Assembly (NCBI GenBank): GCA_037127255.1
Contig: JBANSL010000003.1
Location: forward strand, 24,410,314 to 24,474,313
Origin: Persicaria tinctoria
Taxonomy: Eukaryota; Streptophyta; Magnoliopsida; Caryophyllales; Polygonaceae
DNA length: 64,000 nucleotides
Reading direction: 5' to 3'
The notes beneath the pieces are model-generated. The model was not told the origin of the DNA. It made no database searches and was given only the letters and a program-made list of their open reading frames with translations. Below, piece after piece: positions 1-11,505 of the stretch. How positions within the stretch are numbered: the stretch's first letter is position 1; each line of letters opens with the position of its first letter. A program made the translations under genes and the position numbers.

Positions 1-484
1 TATTATTAATTAATTATCTATGAATAAAATCTTATCATCAATAAATAAATATTAAATGCAAATATGTTAACGGTTCATGATCGATCCTAAATCACAGAAT
101 ACATGGTTACATTCTTGGTCGATCCTAAATTCTTAACCTATTTTTTACAATTGTTTAGCTTATATCCAAATTGAAAAATGGGTTGGTACGGTACGTGGTA
201 TCTTCAATAAAATATGGATTTATTTCAATGATGAATTATAATTTATAAGATATATTACTTTTACAATAATATTAATTTAAAAAAAAAAAAGTTAAGACAA
301 TCGTTCTTTTTTTTTCTAAAACATACCACTTTGTTTTTAACATACTTTTTAAGAGAATTAAAAGTATATAAATTTTCAAATTATTTATTTATATATAATT
401 TTATATTTATTTGTAATAAATATAATAAAATAATATATAACTTATTAAAAAATCGGTCGCGAAGGTCGCGGATAATAAAACTAG
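1..484 (+). mobile_element. Helitron 3' terminal part (5' end outside window)
   Basis: A 5-bp stem hairpin, CGCGA-AGG-TCGCG, lies about 10 bases before a terminal CTAG at 481-484. This is the classic Helitron 3' end. The preceding sequence is very AT-rich and holds only short chance ORFs. The element presumably begins left of the window. Helitrons make no target-site duplication, so the end motif is the only evidence. Confidence 0.5.
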
Positions 485-620
485 AAATGTATTTAATTAA
501 TCTAGAAATGATTACTATGATTTATGTAATTCAATTTAATTATATAACAATGGAATGGAAGTGAATTTCTAAGAAAATAAATTATTAACAAACCGCGAAG
601 ATCGCGGGTAGTAATACTAG
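485..620 (+). mobile_element. Second Helitron 3' end
   Basis: A second hairpin, CCGCGA-AGA-TCGCGG (6-bp stem), is followed by a spacer and CTAG at 617-620, then T. It is related to the end at 484, so the two are nested or tandem Helitron termini. This end is only 90 bp before the start codon of the first gene, so that gene's upstream region is largely Helitron-derived. Confidence 0.5.
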
Positions 621-709
621 TAAGAATAATAAATACGGGTGTTGTTGGTTATAACGATATTCTTTGGTTGTAGGGATTCAATCATAATCGCTCATCGATC
701 GCCGAAACC

Positions 710-3597
710 ATGGGACGCAGAAAGAAAGCGATGTCCACCGCCGGCCGGACCACACCCCCATCCAATTCCTCCTCTAAATCTGGTATTCTTTTTCTTTCTT
801 TCTTTCTTTCTTTCTTGTTTTTTGTTCTTTGTATTTTCGATTCAATTCGCCTTCTTTCGCTTTTTCACTTACTCCTTCACTGCTTCAATTCCGAGTATGA
901 ATTATAAACAGCTAATCGATCAAATTTGTTAATCACAATCTGAATTTCAATAATTTTTGGTATTAATGTAATTCGTCGCTCAACTCTCTCCTACACGTAC
1001 ATGTGCTGGTTGGTTTTGCCCATATTCTTTTGCTTTTCGCTCGATCGGGAACCCTAAAAGTCTCCTTCACTGCTTCCGGATTTGGTTTTCGCTAGGGCTT
1101 CTTTAATAGCCAGGTTTGTGATTTTGATACTCCATTCCTCTCGAAATTTACGTCGTTTTAGGATTTTATTCTTCTATAATAATTAATGTCATTTTAGGTT
1201 TTCTACGTAGGGATAGTAACGATTTGTATCAATGTGTGTTGTTGATTTTTTTTAAAAGATTTTGATTAGTTAAAAAATGCGGTGGGTATTGTACAAAACA
1301 ATAGTAAAATTTATGAAAAATTTAGGGGAGTAATGATGATGATTGAGAGATGAGTGTTTTATTAAAACTTGTGCAAAATCCAAAAATTAATTAAATTTTG
1401 AGACGAAGTGAGTAGTATATAATTGTTGATTTTGTCCAAATATCTAATCGCAATTAATTTTGTGTCCAACAGGGAAGAAGAAGTCAGAGATAAACACCAA
1501 AAGTTTGCTCAAGCCAATACTTCCCTTGCCTTCATATGGTAAGACTAGCTTTTTCTTGTTTTTCTTTCGTTAAATTAACGAAATTTTCTGGAATTATACT
1601 TTTGTTTATATTTCATTACTTGACCAGTTTGCCCATAACTTATAGCCGTTTACTTAAACCAACTTGTTTTTCGAATGTCCTCTTCAATTAATTGTGCACT
1701 GCACTCCTTAATGACATAGCATAATGGCGTATTTTTATTCTGTTTTTACTTTGAACATTTTCACTTACTTTTTGTTTTGATGTACTCCGTATATATGTAT
1801 ATGTTTGATGTTTCTTGAAACTGATGTTATGGTTTCTTTGGTTCATGTTCATGTAGATGTAGATGAATCAGATGATGATGCAGTATCCCCTGGTAGGCTC
1901 CAGATATCTTCCCAGTGTTCTTTTTAAATTGTTTTTACTTTGAATATTTTTCACTTATTTTTTTTTTATCTCTCTCTAAATATATATATCTTGAAACTGA
2001 TGCTATGTTTTTTTGGATCATGCAGAAGGTTGTGCACCGGCCCCTGGTAAGCTTGTCTGTCCCAAGTCTTGCATTTTTTGCTCTACTATTTCACTAGAAA
2101 GCTATATTTATATAGGCTTCAATCATAAATCTTAGACGCCCTAAATTGCATAAGAACAGTGACTTATGGATTAACCTAGTCTAATGTTTGGTAAACCTAG
2201 CGGTTGGAAGTAGCCGATGAAAACTTATGAATTGAAAACCAAAACCATAAGCTCCGAAAAGCTTAGCCGTTGAAATACTCTCATTCCAAAAGCTAATTAA
2301 ATAAAAATCTTATATTTATTTCATTTACAACTATAAAATATCAAAATCAAAAGCTCCAATAAGCTAGCTAGTTGTTTTTTTATTTTGCCAAACAGAGCAA
2401 GAATTGGCATAAACAGACTCTCTCAAGCACTCGAAATTTTCAGGACTTCTAAACATTAAGACTCATAATAATGATTCTATGATTCTTTATGAACTGAAAA
2501 TTAATCTGCCTTGATGTTCTGACATTAGACTCATAATGATTTGAATTTTATGCTCGATCTAATGCAAATGTGCAGGCGGAAGTGGTGATAGACGACACAT
2601 ATCATACCTCGGTAATCCTCTACCAAGTCTACAACTCAATTTTTCTTGGATTTGCTTTTGTGCTCTGTGCTTGGAAGCAAAAAATACTTGATTTTATATT
2701 ATAGGATGATAGATGAATATGCATTGCAGTTGTGAATACTTCATGTTTATTTCATCAGATATCCGTTTTTCTTATTCCTATAGGACTAATTTTATGGTTT
2801 TGACATTGGGACTTGCAGGTATCGAAGATTCCGGTATGATATTTGATCTCCACGGTCTGCTCTATTCGATCTCTGTGATCACTAATTGTCGATTTGAAGT
2901 TTGATTGTTTTCCACTTGTCGTATTAAATCTTATTGTGTTTGATGGAAACAGTTTTTCCTTCTGAAGATGCAGCCCAGGTTCCAGGTAATTTAGTGTTTG
3001 ACATATTGGAGTACCAAGGATTGAAATATTGAATAATTTAGTGTTTAAACACTTTGATATGCAACTGTAGGAGGCATTAAATGTACTGTCATTACTTAAT
3101 TTGTAATTAACAACATTGCTTTGAAACAGATCTTGATGAAGAAGCTGATTCGTATGTGGGTATGTACTGTTACTGTGTTGCTGTAGTGACCCCTCCCCCA
3201 AATTTCATTCATATATATGGCATCTCATTGCTCATACACCTCTGACATTGCAGCTGAAGAGATTAAAGTTGAATTTGTGATAACTGACTTCGATTTTGGT
3301 ATTGTTTTTCTTCATCTTCTACTCGTTAATTTTGTTGTTTGTGTTTTGGATTCAATTCGCCTTTTGCTTTTCACTGATATATTGGGGCCACCAACAGGGA
3401 AGATCGAGAAGACAAAAAATGGCGGTGGCAAGGTCCAGATAAGAGGTACTCGCAGACGCAGGGTAAGGTTTTTCTTTGGTTAAATTTCTTTAATTATTAA
3501 TACTATTATATTTCATTACTTGACCAATTTGTTGGTAACTATGATACAGGGTAGAAGAACGGCTGGAAAAAAACAAAGCAATTACACAATACTATAA
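710..3597 (+). CDS. Unrecognised 155-residue protein from 11 small exons
   Basis: Exons placed from GT-AG sites and phase: 710-782, 1473-1538, 1857-1892, 2026-2046, 2576-2611, 2819-2833, 2953-2985, 3130-3159, 3254-3298, 3398-3462, 3550-3597. They join into one open frame of 155 codons plus TAA. The first nine introns are all phase 1 and the exons between them are multiples of three (15 to 66 nt). The protein has a basic N-terminus (MGRRKK, then KKKSEINTK), an acidic middle (DVDESDDD, EDS, SEDAAQ, DLDEEAD), the segment EEIKVEFVITDFDFG, and a basic C-terminus (RGTRRRGRRTAGKKQ). It has no signal peptide or membrane segment; a small nuclear protein is an inference. I do not recognise the family. 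The start is the first ATG giving a frame through all exons. Some cassettes may be alternatively spliced. Confidence 0.6.
1130..1412. mobile_element. Degraded Stowaway-like MITE in intron 1
   Basis: The ends read CTCCATTCCTCTC and GAGACGAAGTGAG (inverted CTCACTTCGTCTC), flanked by TA on both sides. The interior shares long stretches with the better-preserved MITE at 20445-20716, including 'TTAAAACTTGTGCAAAAT'. It lies wholly inside intron 1 of the first gene. Confidence 0.6.
2185..2394. mobile_element. Small MITE-like element in intron 4
   Basis: The ends TGTTTGGTAAA and TTTGCCAAACA are inverted repeats with one mismatch, about 210 bp apart. I see no clear target-site duplication, so the superfamily (hAT or PIF) is undecided. 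It lies in the longest mid-gene intron. Confidence 0.4.
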
Positions 3598-4335
3598 TTT
3601 AGGTCTATATATATATCTATATATATCTATCTAGATCTATAATTTATTTTGATTTAAAACTTAATATCTTTTGTTAGTTATCACATTTTACCCAAAATCA
3701 GTTTTTTTTTTTTGTGAATTAGTAAAAAATTTCCCTCTGATGAACAATAAAATTGAGTTAACGGTGCTCTCCCCATCCAACTCTCGTAACGGCCTTAAAC
3801 CTCTCTTATGAGAGCCAAAAATCTGAGGGGACTTCCCACCCTTGTGAGGATAACAACCACCAGGAATTCGAGGAGGAGAAGAACATGAGGAAACCTTCGA
3901 TCAATGAGCTTGTATGATATTCCCAAGCTAATCATTAAATTTAAATACCTTCATAATGAATATCTTGTTGCTGATTCAAAAGTTCGTGGAGTCTAATTAC
4001 TTCCTGAATAAAACCAACTACAAGCAACTCATACTTGAACAACAAAGGAGTCTTTCTAAAAATCTAGGCATACAAAGTGAATCAGCTTCGTGTGTTAAGC
4101 CGATAGAGGATTTGAAATGGTTTATGCATTGCTATCCACTGCTGCTGGTAGTTTATTTTGACCACATTACTGTTGGTGATTATTTCATGATCGATCATCG
4201 CAATCCTAGCAGTTTTGCATCATTTGAACTACTGTGATCCGTATTGCTCCCTGGTCACTTTTGTGGGTTTGAGTAGGTGTTTGTTATGTAATGCTTTGGT
4301 TATGTATGAGTAGAAAGTCATCTATGATATGTAAT
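3598..4335. other. Downstream flank of first gene, no recognised gene
   Basis: AT-rich sequence follows the TAA, including a TATATATCTA run. A 93-codon ORF at 3956-4237 resembles nothing I know and has no supporting structure. This stretch ends at the CACTA target site. Confidence 0.4.
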
Positions 4336-4356
4336 CACTACTAAAAAAAAACATGA

Positions 4357-4760
4357 TTTAGCAACGGAAAACAGCAACAGATTTGGCAACGAATCATCGT
4401 GGCTAACCGGTTTAGCCACGGACTCGGCAACGGTCGGACCATCCGTAGCCATATGCTTCGTGACTAAATTCGGGCCGGTGTAGCAACGGAAAATAGCAAC
4501 AAACTCATACCGTCGTGGCTAATTCCTTAGTTGGGTGTGACTTATGAATGTCGTGGTTGTGGCGACGACAACAACGTCGGAAATTGTCATTGCAAATGTC
4601 GTGGCTAATTTTGTGGATGAGTTCGTTGTGGGGAATAGGTCATGGGTATTGTTGGTTCCGTGGCTGAGTCATTGCTACGGTCGTGGCTAATGACAATGCT
4701 TAGTTGGTTGCTACCTTTGAGGTTAGATTCGTGGCTTACGTTGTTGCGATTATTTGACTG
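4357..4760. repeat. Left subterminal repeats of the CACTA element
   Basis: Many short copies of CGTGGCTAA or its complement TTAGCCACG, plus GCAACGG variants, are scattered in both orientations. In En/Spm elements such subterminal motifs bind the element's own DNA-binding protein. A matching cluster is at 10560-10860. Confidence 0.75.
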
Positions 4761-6829
4761 CGCTATTTATTCGATGGAGAATACAAAACACAACATCATG
4801 CACATAATGTACAACTAATGAGTCCAAATACAAAACACAACATCATGCACATAATGTACAACATCCAGAAATATACTACACCTAAGAAAAGACACCAACA
4901 CATCTTATGAATGTAGACGCTAGTTTGAGAACTTCCGCCTTGTTCTTGCACCCAATGCTTCACAATGGGCCAGTTAGAGATTGAACTGCAATGACAATGA
5001 GGGCAAGATTCCATTTTTTCTGCCCAAGTATGAAATTAAATGCCCCTGTTCAATTACAAAAATATAAAATACAAATCAAATACTAAATTTCATAAATGGC
5101 ATATTGAATAAGTAAATAATTTTTTTTAAAATAACATGTTCTTAAACAAAGCCATCAAAGATATAAAATGCATTGATTCAAAATAACCTAGATCCAACCT
5201 CAATTAGGCCCATTTTCAAGAGTCTAGCACGGATTAGAATTACAAGAGCATGCCTTTTCAATTAGAACATAGAGATTAAAAAAAAAAAGATCAATTATCG
5301 AGTTTGGTGGACATCAAGGGCACTCAATCTCTTTATTTGGCTTTAGATGAAACAAATAAATAGGAACAATGTCCAGGTAAATGAATTCCAAATTTCAATT
5401 TCACAAATAATATGGAACAACAATACAATGATAAACAAAGGCATCGAGAAGCCTATTCCTAGCAAGCACCCCAAAAACATACGACAAACAACTTTGTGAG
5501 ATTAACTACAAATTATAATACCAAGTTTAATGGATAACCTGAAGTAATATATAATAAGCACATCAAGAGATACAATTAGAATAAAAGGCAAATATGCCTA
5601 TTAAAATTGTCAAATACCTTACTTAGACTTCAAAGAATAAGCAAAATCTCTGTCAAAGGAAGAAACTTAGACTTCAAAGAATAAGCAAAATCTCTGTCAA
5701 AGGAGCATCCGTAATGCCAATTTCACACTCATCTGGAGATATCAGTAATACCACTGCCAATTTCAACATATCTTCAAACTATTAGATGCTCGCTTTTCAA
5801 TTATTTATAGCGTTGAGAAGTGGGAATTAAAAACAGACAGTGACTTGAATCGGACTGAGGAGGAGACTATGAGAGACGAACCTAGGTTGGTGAATGCAGT
5901 GGTGACCGAGTCGGCGAGCCTACGAAGAAGAAGCTCACTTGAGGACAAATCTAAAAATTAGATCTGAGAGTGAGACAGCAGCTTGAACTCGAAGGGAGAA
6001 TGAAACACAAAAGGAGAGTGAGTGACCAACCTTGGCTCGGGTGGACGATGGCCGTCTTCGGTGGGCGTCGACGGTGGGGTCGTAGACTCGTCGGTGGGCG
6101 ACTAGCTAGTGGGCGAGAGGCGAGCGAAGTGGACTGGAGACTGGAGAAAGAAATCGAGAGGTAGGGCTGAGAGGGGTTTTACCGAGGAGGAGGTGAGGAG
6201 CCAACAAGTTGGAATCGAGAGGGAAAGATAAGAGAGAGATCTGAAATTTAGCCATGGGAGGAGCGCGCGGGATCCATAGGGTGGATGTTCAGACTTGAAG
6301 AGAGAACGTTAGCCATGGGAGGTCTGAAATTTTGGGGAGCAAGGAGCTTTTTTCATATTTGAGAAATGGAGAGAGATATGAAACTTTGGGGAGCAGTGAG
6401 AGGTCGGGTTCTATCTAGGGTTTTTTTACCGCTTTAAACTTTGCCCAAAGTTTTGAATTCTTAGCGCTTTAAATTTTGTCCCAAAATTTTAGGGGGGAAC
6501 TTACCGCTCAAAATTATATTGGACGGTAAAAATAATTTCGACAATGTGAGTTGCATTTTTTTCCTTCACAATTTACATCTAGAAAATAGAACTATCAATA
6601 CAACTATTTATTATTATATATATATTTCAAATAATTTTTTTTATCAAATTTAATTAGATATCTATATGTTTTTATAAGATTTTACCCAACCTCATAAAAC
6701 TAGCTAGTTCAGTACCTATATCTTATGCGGATTTTTTTTAAAGTTTGTAATTGCATAATATTCATTCAAAAATTTATTTCATAAAATAAGTTTTTCTCAA
6801 ATCGTATTGAATAGCATTATTTTTTATTA

Positions 6830-8348
6830 GTCAATATAAGGTTTTATTCAACAATTATTAGTTAATTATATTAGGTTTCCTCAAAACTTGCTCTTGTAGT
6901 ATTCTAATAAGAATTTATTAATTAATACAAGGTTTTATTAAACAATTATTAGTTACTTATATGAGTTTTCCTCAAAACATACTCTTATAATATTTTCATA
7001 ATATTTTTTTGTTATTTTAAGGTTTTATTAAACATTTGTTCGTTACTTATATGAGTTTTCTTCAAAACATACATTTATAGTATTCTAATAAGAATTTATT
7101 ACTTGATATAAGGTTTGATTCAACACTTATTCGTTACTTACTTACTTATATGAGTTTTCCACAAAATATACTCTCATAGTATTTTCATAAGAATTTATTA
7201 GTTACTATATAATTTTTTTCAACACTTATAAGTTAGTTATATGAATTTTCCTCAAAACTTACTCTTACAGTATTCTCATAAGAATTTATTAGTTAATTTA
7301 AAGTTTTATTAAACAATTATTAGTTACTTATACGAGTTTTCCTCAAAATATACTATTATAGTAGTCTAATAAGAATTTATTAGTCAATATAACGTTCTAT
7401 TAAACATTTATTTGTTACTTATAAGAGTTTTCCTCAAAACATACTCTTATAGTAGTGTAATAAGAATTTATTAGTAAATACAGGGTTTTATTCAATATTT
7501 ATTAATCACTTATATGAGTTTTCCTCAAAACAGACTCTTATAGTATTCTCATAAAAAAAATTTAGTTAATTTAAGGTTTTACTAAACATTTATTCGTTAC
7601 TTATATGAGTTTTTCTCAAAACATACCCTAATAGTATTCTAATAAGAATTTATTACTTAATATAAGGTTTTATTCAACACTTATTAGTTACTTATATGAG
7701 TTTTCCTCAAAACATACTCTTTTAGTATTCTAATAAGAATTTATTAGTCAATATAAGGTTTTATTAAACATTTATTCATTACTTATACGAATTTTCCTCA
7801 AAACATACTCTTATAGTATTCCTCAAAACATACTCTTATAGTGAAATAATAAGAATTTAGTAGTTAAAATAAGGTTATATTAAACATTTATTCATTACTT
7901 ATATGAGTTTTATTCAAAACACACACTTATAGTATTCTTATAATACAATTATTAGGTACATATATCATTTTCCCTCAGAACACTCACTTATATTATTCTA
8001 ATAAGAATTTATTAGTTAATATAATATTTTATTAAACATTTGTTAGTTACTTATATGAGTTTTCTTGAAAACTTACTCTTATAGTATTCTCATAAGAATT
8101 TATTAGTTAATTTGAGGTTTTATTAAACATTTATGTGTTACTTACATAAGTTTTCATCAAAAGATACACTTATAGTATTCTAATAAGAATTTATTACTTA
8201 ATATTAGGTTTTATTCAACACTTAGTAGTTACTTAAATGAGTTTTTCTCAAAACATACTCTTATAGTATTCTAATAAGAATTTATTACTTAATACAATGT
8301 CTTATTAAACATTTATTAGTCACTTATATGAGTTTTCTCAATGCACAC
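6830..8348 (+). repeat. 91-bp tandem repeat array inside the CACTA element
   Basis: Imperfect repeats with recurring pieces AATAAGAATTTATTAGTTAA, GGTTTTATTAAACATTTATT, GTTACTTATATGAGTTTTCC and CAAAACATACTCTTATAGTA, about 91 bp apart. The array resumes at 9478 after the hAT insertion and runs to about 9890. It is over 75% AT with no coding frame. Confidence 0.85.
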
Positions 8349-9469
8349 TAGGGGTGGGCATTTGCAATTAACTGCTAAATCAATTAATTGATAAGCAGTT
8401 AATTGCTATTTCAATTAGAAAAATGTAATACCCATATTTGAATTGAAATGTCCAGTTAATAATTGAGAGTCTGCAATTTCAATTCAAATACCCCAATTAA
8501 TTGAAATTGAAATGTCCAATCTTCCTCTCTCTCCTCACCCGTCGGAAACACAAATCTCCCAAATGGGCCACCCGTCGCAACAACAACTCCTGCCTCTCCC
8601 TCGACTCCTCCGCCGGCTCCACCAGTGCATCCTCCGCCCCCGCCAACCACCGCCACCTCGATATCCCTTCCACACCTCCCGCTGAGGCCCGCTCATCCAC
8701 CTTTCCTCCACTCTCTGTCCCTCCACATGCTCTCCTGCTCCGCGTACTCCGCCGCCGTCCACTGGCTCTCCCTCGTCCCCGCCCAGTCCATCCACTCCCC
8801 CTGCCAGCTCCTCAAGATCCTCTCCCTCTCCGCCATCTTTTGCTTCTCCGTCGTCTGAGGCAATGCCTCCCTCCGCTACATCCCGGTCTCCTTCAACCAG
8901 GCCATTGGCGCCACCACTCCTTTCTTCAACAATAATTGGGGGAAGAGGAAGTAGTTGATTCATCGGTGCGGTTTCGGGGACATGAAATTGATATGTTGTA
9001 GGCTTAAGATCGGTTGTTGTTGTTGATGTCCCCGGCGGATGTGAGCAGGTCTGGCCAATTGGGGAATGACGATGGAGAGATCCTGAGAGGTGTGATGGAG
9101 AAGGCGAATTGGGGAATGACGATGGAGAGATTCATGTGAGGAAGAAGGCGAATTGGGGAACGGCGATGGAGAGATCCAGGGAGGGTACTGGGGAGAGAGA
9201 GGAGTGCTTCAAGGCAGCGTGAAATTTACAGAGAGAGGCGATAGATGAGAGCGAGAGAACATCAAGTGAAGCAGATAACCCTAGTCTTTCTGTCAATTAA
9301 TCAATTAATTGGTCCAATTAATTGAAACTGATTTGAATTGTAAAATAAAATCAATTCAGTTAACTATCTTGAAAAGTATTTTTATTTCAAAACAGTTAAT
9401 TGTAAAATTGAGCAATTTTTCAGTTTTTCAAATCAATTTTTCAATTTCAAGTAATTTTGCCCACCCCTA
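8349..9469. mobile_element. Nested hAT element carrying a gene fragment
   Basis: The ends TAGGGGTGGGCA and TGCCCACCCCTA are perfect 12-bp inverted repeats. Flanks ATGCACAC (8341-8348) and AAGCACAC (9470-9477) form an 8-bp target-site duplication with one mismatch, as expected for hAT. It sits in the 91-bp array of the CACTA element and is therefore younger. Its ends are rich in CAATTAATTG motifs. It encodes no transposase; the GC-rich centre is a captured plant gene piece. Confidence 0.88.
8561..8927 (+). pseudogene. Captured 5' fragment of a sugar-phosphate/phosphate translocator gene
   Basis: One frame gives KWATRRNNNS, then HLDIPSTPPAEARS, like the N-terminus of the At1g12500-type translocators (TPT/drug-metabolite transporter superfamily) as I remember them. 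After a frame change and loss of the first membrane segment, a second frame from about 8703 gives LHMLSCSAYSAA, QLLKILSLSAIFCFSVV, a TGA stop where Cys is expected, then [20 protein letters not shown]. The match stops abruptly after PFF at 8927. The intact protein is a multi-pass antiporter; this piece cannot make one. GC content is far above its surroundings, in keeping with capture by the hAT. Other ORFs over this stretch are shadows. Confidence 0.82.
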
Positions 9470-9961
9470 AAGCACACCCTTATAATATTGTAATAAGAAT
9501 TTATTAGTTAATATAAGATCTTATTAAACTTTTATTAGTTACTTATATGAGTTTTCCTCAAAACATACCCTTATAGTATTCTAATAAGAATTTATTACTT
9601 ACTATAATGTTTTATTAAACATTTATTAGACACTCACATGAGTTTTTCCTCAAAACACCCTTATAATATTCTAATAAGAATTTATTAATCAATATAAGGT
9701 TTTATTAAACATTTATTAGTAACTTATATCAATTTTACTCAAAACATACTGTTATAGTATTCTAATAAGATTTTATTACTTAATATAAGGTTTTATTAAA
9801 CATTTATTAGTTACTTATATGAGTTTTCCTCAAAACATACCAATATTCTCATAAGAATTTATTAATTAGTTAATATATATTTTTTTCAACACTTGTTAAT
9901 TCATAAAAAAAAATTCATAGGCGTATTTGGGCCCCTCAATAGGCCAATCGGGAAAAACATA

Positions 9962-10312
9962 GGGTGTGTATGGTTAATAGTTTATTTTTTTTAACAGTTA
10001 AAAATTGGAGGTTTTTATTTAAAACTCTGTATGGGGAGGGGTTATTTAGTAGATTTTAGTTTATTTGGGGGTTTATTTAAGAAGCTATTTTTGATAGCTT
10101 TTTGGGAGTTTATGTGGTTTATTTTATTTGAAAATACCATAATACCCATAATAAAAACCAAATAAACTCCACTTTTTACAAATAAACACTTTTTCGTCCC
10201 ATACGGAGTTTATATTTTTTCATAAATTCTTAACTACTTTTGTCAACAGTTTATAAATTTTTACCCTGTTTATAATTTTAGTTAGTTTATTAACCCCGTC
10301 TCATACGAACCC
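9962..10312. mobile_element. Small PIF/Harbinger-like MITE inside the CACTA element
   Basis: The ends read GGGTGTGTATGG and, inverted, GGGTTCGTATGAG, with ATA on both sides (9959-9961 and 10313-10315). The 3-bp duplication and GGG termini suggest PIF/Harbinger, though the usual TWA target is not matched exactly. It is non-coding. Confidence 0.55.
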
Positions 10313-10559
10313 ATAGTCTTTGGGCCGATATAGCCACAGATTTAGTCATGGATTCAATCGTCGCTAAATCACCACTTCATTCAATGGGTTGAGATAAGAT
10401 AATGGGTCGAGCCCATAAATTTTGGGAGAGTTTTTACCCGGATTCAGCCATGGATCGAGTGTAATCGGATAGCCCATCCATGATATATATTCGGCCCGCC
10501 TACAATTAGTGACCCAAGGCTTACTTACCGCATATGTTCACTTGATTTCCGATGATTAA

Positions 10560-10860
10560 TAGCCACAGATTTAGCGACGGATATTGTGTTGTGGCCATAT
10601 CAGCGTCGAAAATAGCCACGACAATCCTATTTGTGGCTACGTTCGTGGCTATTTACTAACACTGACACGTATCGAGCCACGAAATCAGCTACGGACATCT
10701 GGGTCGTTGCTAATAGCCACGAATGTTTTAGCATGTCATAACAAGATGAGTATTAGCCACGAATATAGCCACGGTCAGGAACAGTCGTGGTCAATATCAT
10801 CACTAATGGCCACGAATACAAGGTCGTCTATAATCCGTGTCTAACCATCCGTTGCTAAAT
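10560..10860. repeat. Right subterminal repeats of the CACTA element
   Basis: Copies of AGCCACGA, AGCCACGG, TTCGTGGCTA and TTGTGGCTAC occur in both orientations, mirroring the left cluster. Confidence 0.75.
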
Positions 10861-10881
10861 CCTGTTTTTCTAGTAGTGAAT

Positions 10882-11505
10882 GTTGGTATGTCCTACATAA
10901 TAATTCTCAAATGAATGGTTGTCACTCCCCTGTTTGTTGGAAAACTAAATTAATTGATGTATCTGATAGTAAAATATTAGGCCAGAGTGCTGGACTTGTG
11001 AACGGGTTTATGGTATTTGGTATTGAGCATCCCTCTAAGCTTTGGGGAATGTGGTTTTATTCCAATACTTATCGCATATACTGTATTCCCTATGATTGCA
11101 TCGGTTCAGGTAAGCATTTGTTTGGCAAAAATATCGTTCTTTTGACTTCTGTACTTGGACGTTCCAAAATATGTTGTTTGGATAACTCTCGTTTGTGTGT
11201 GGGGAAAAAGTTATATACTGAGATATAGGATAAAAAGACTGTAACAACTAATATTACTCTGCACTACAGTCTCATTTGGATAATTATCAATTATCCCCTT
11301 GAGTACAACAAAAAGCCCTTAAACTTTATGGTAAATAATAGCAAAGCCACCCTCAAACATGATTTTTCCTTGGGTGCTTTTCACACTGTCTCAACGCTTG
11401 TCACAAAATCGAAAATCGAAAAAACCGTAGTAAAGTCACTAGATGGAGGATAATTATTCAATAGGGTAGGATAAATGTCCTTGACCCAATCGCAACAAAG
11501 GCTAA
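10882..11505. other. Intergenic stretch, no recognised gene
   Basis: A 105-codon ORF at 10911-11228 shows no known domain and no support beyond being open. The rest is AT-rich, non-coding sequence. Confidence 0.3.

Larger units (their letters stand above)
4336..10878. mobile_element. 6.5 kb non-autonomous CACTA (En/Spm) transposon
   Basis: The left end reads CACTACTAAAAAAAAACATG and the right end, inverted, CACTACTAGAAAAACAGG; both continue into GATTTAGCAACGGA, giving a terminal inverted repeat of about 30 bp. The 3-bp target-site duplication AAT is at 4333-4335 and 10879-10881. Subterminal repeats, a 91-bp internal tandem array, a nested hAT and a small PIF-like element fill the interior. 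I see no TNPA or TNPD transposase, so it must move with help from another copy. The 4760-6830 part is low-coding sequence with a 41-bp direct duplication near 5625-5705. Confidence 0.92.

Noticed and set aside
331..564. 77-codon ORF at the left end
   Set aside because: Low-complexity AT-rich sequence spanning a Helitron end; chance ORF.
8535..8963. 142-codon minus-strand ORF
   Set aside because: It is the reverse of the captured translocator fragment, which explains the openness and composition.
10911..11228. 105-codon ORF after the CACTA element
   Set aside because: I checked whether it continues a gene split by the CACTA insertion with sequence before 4335, but found no matching frame or domain.
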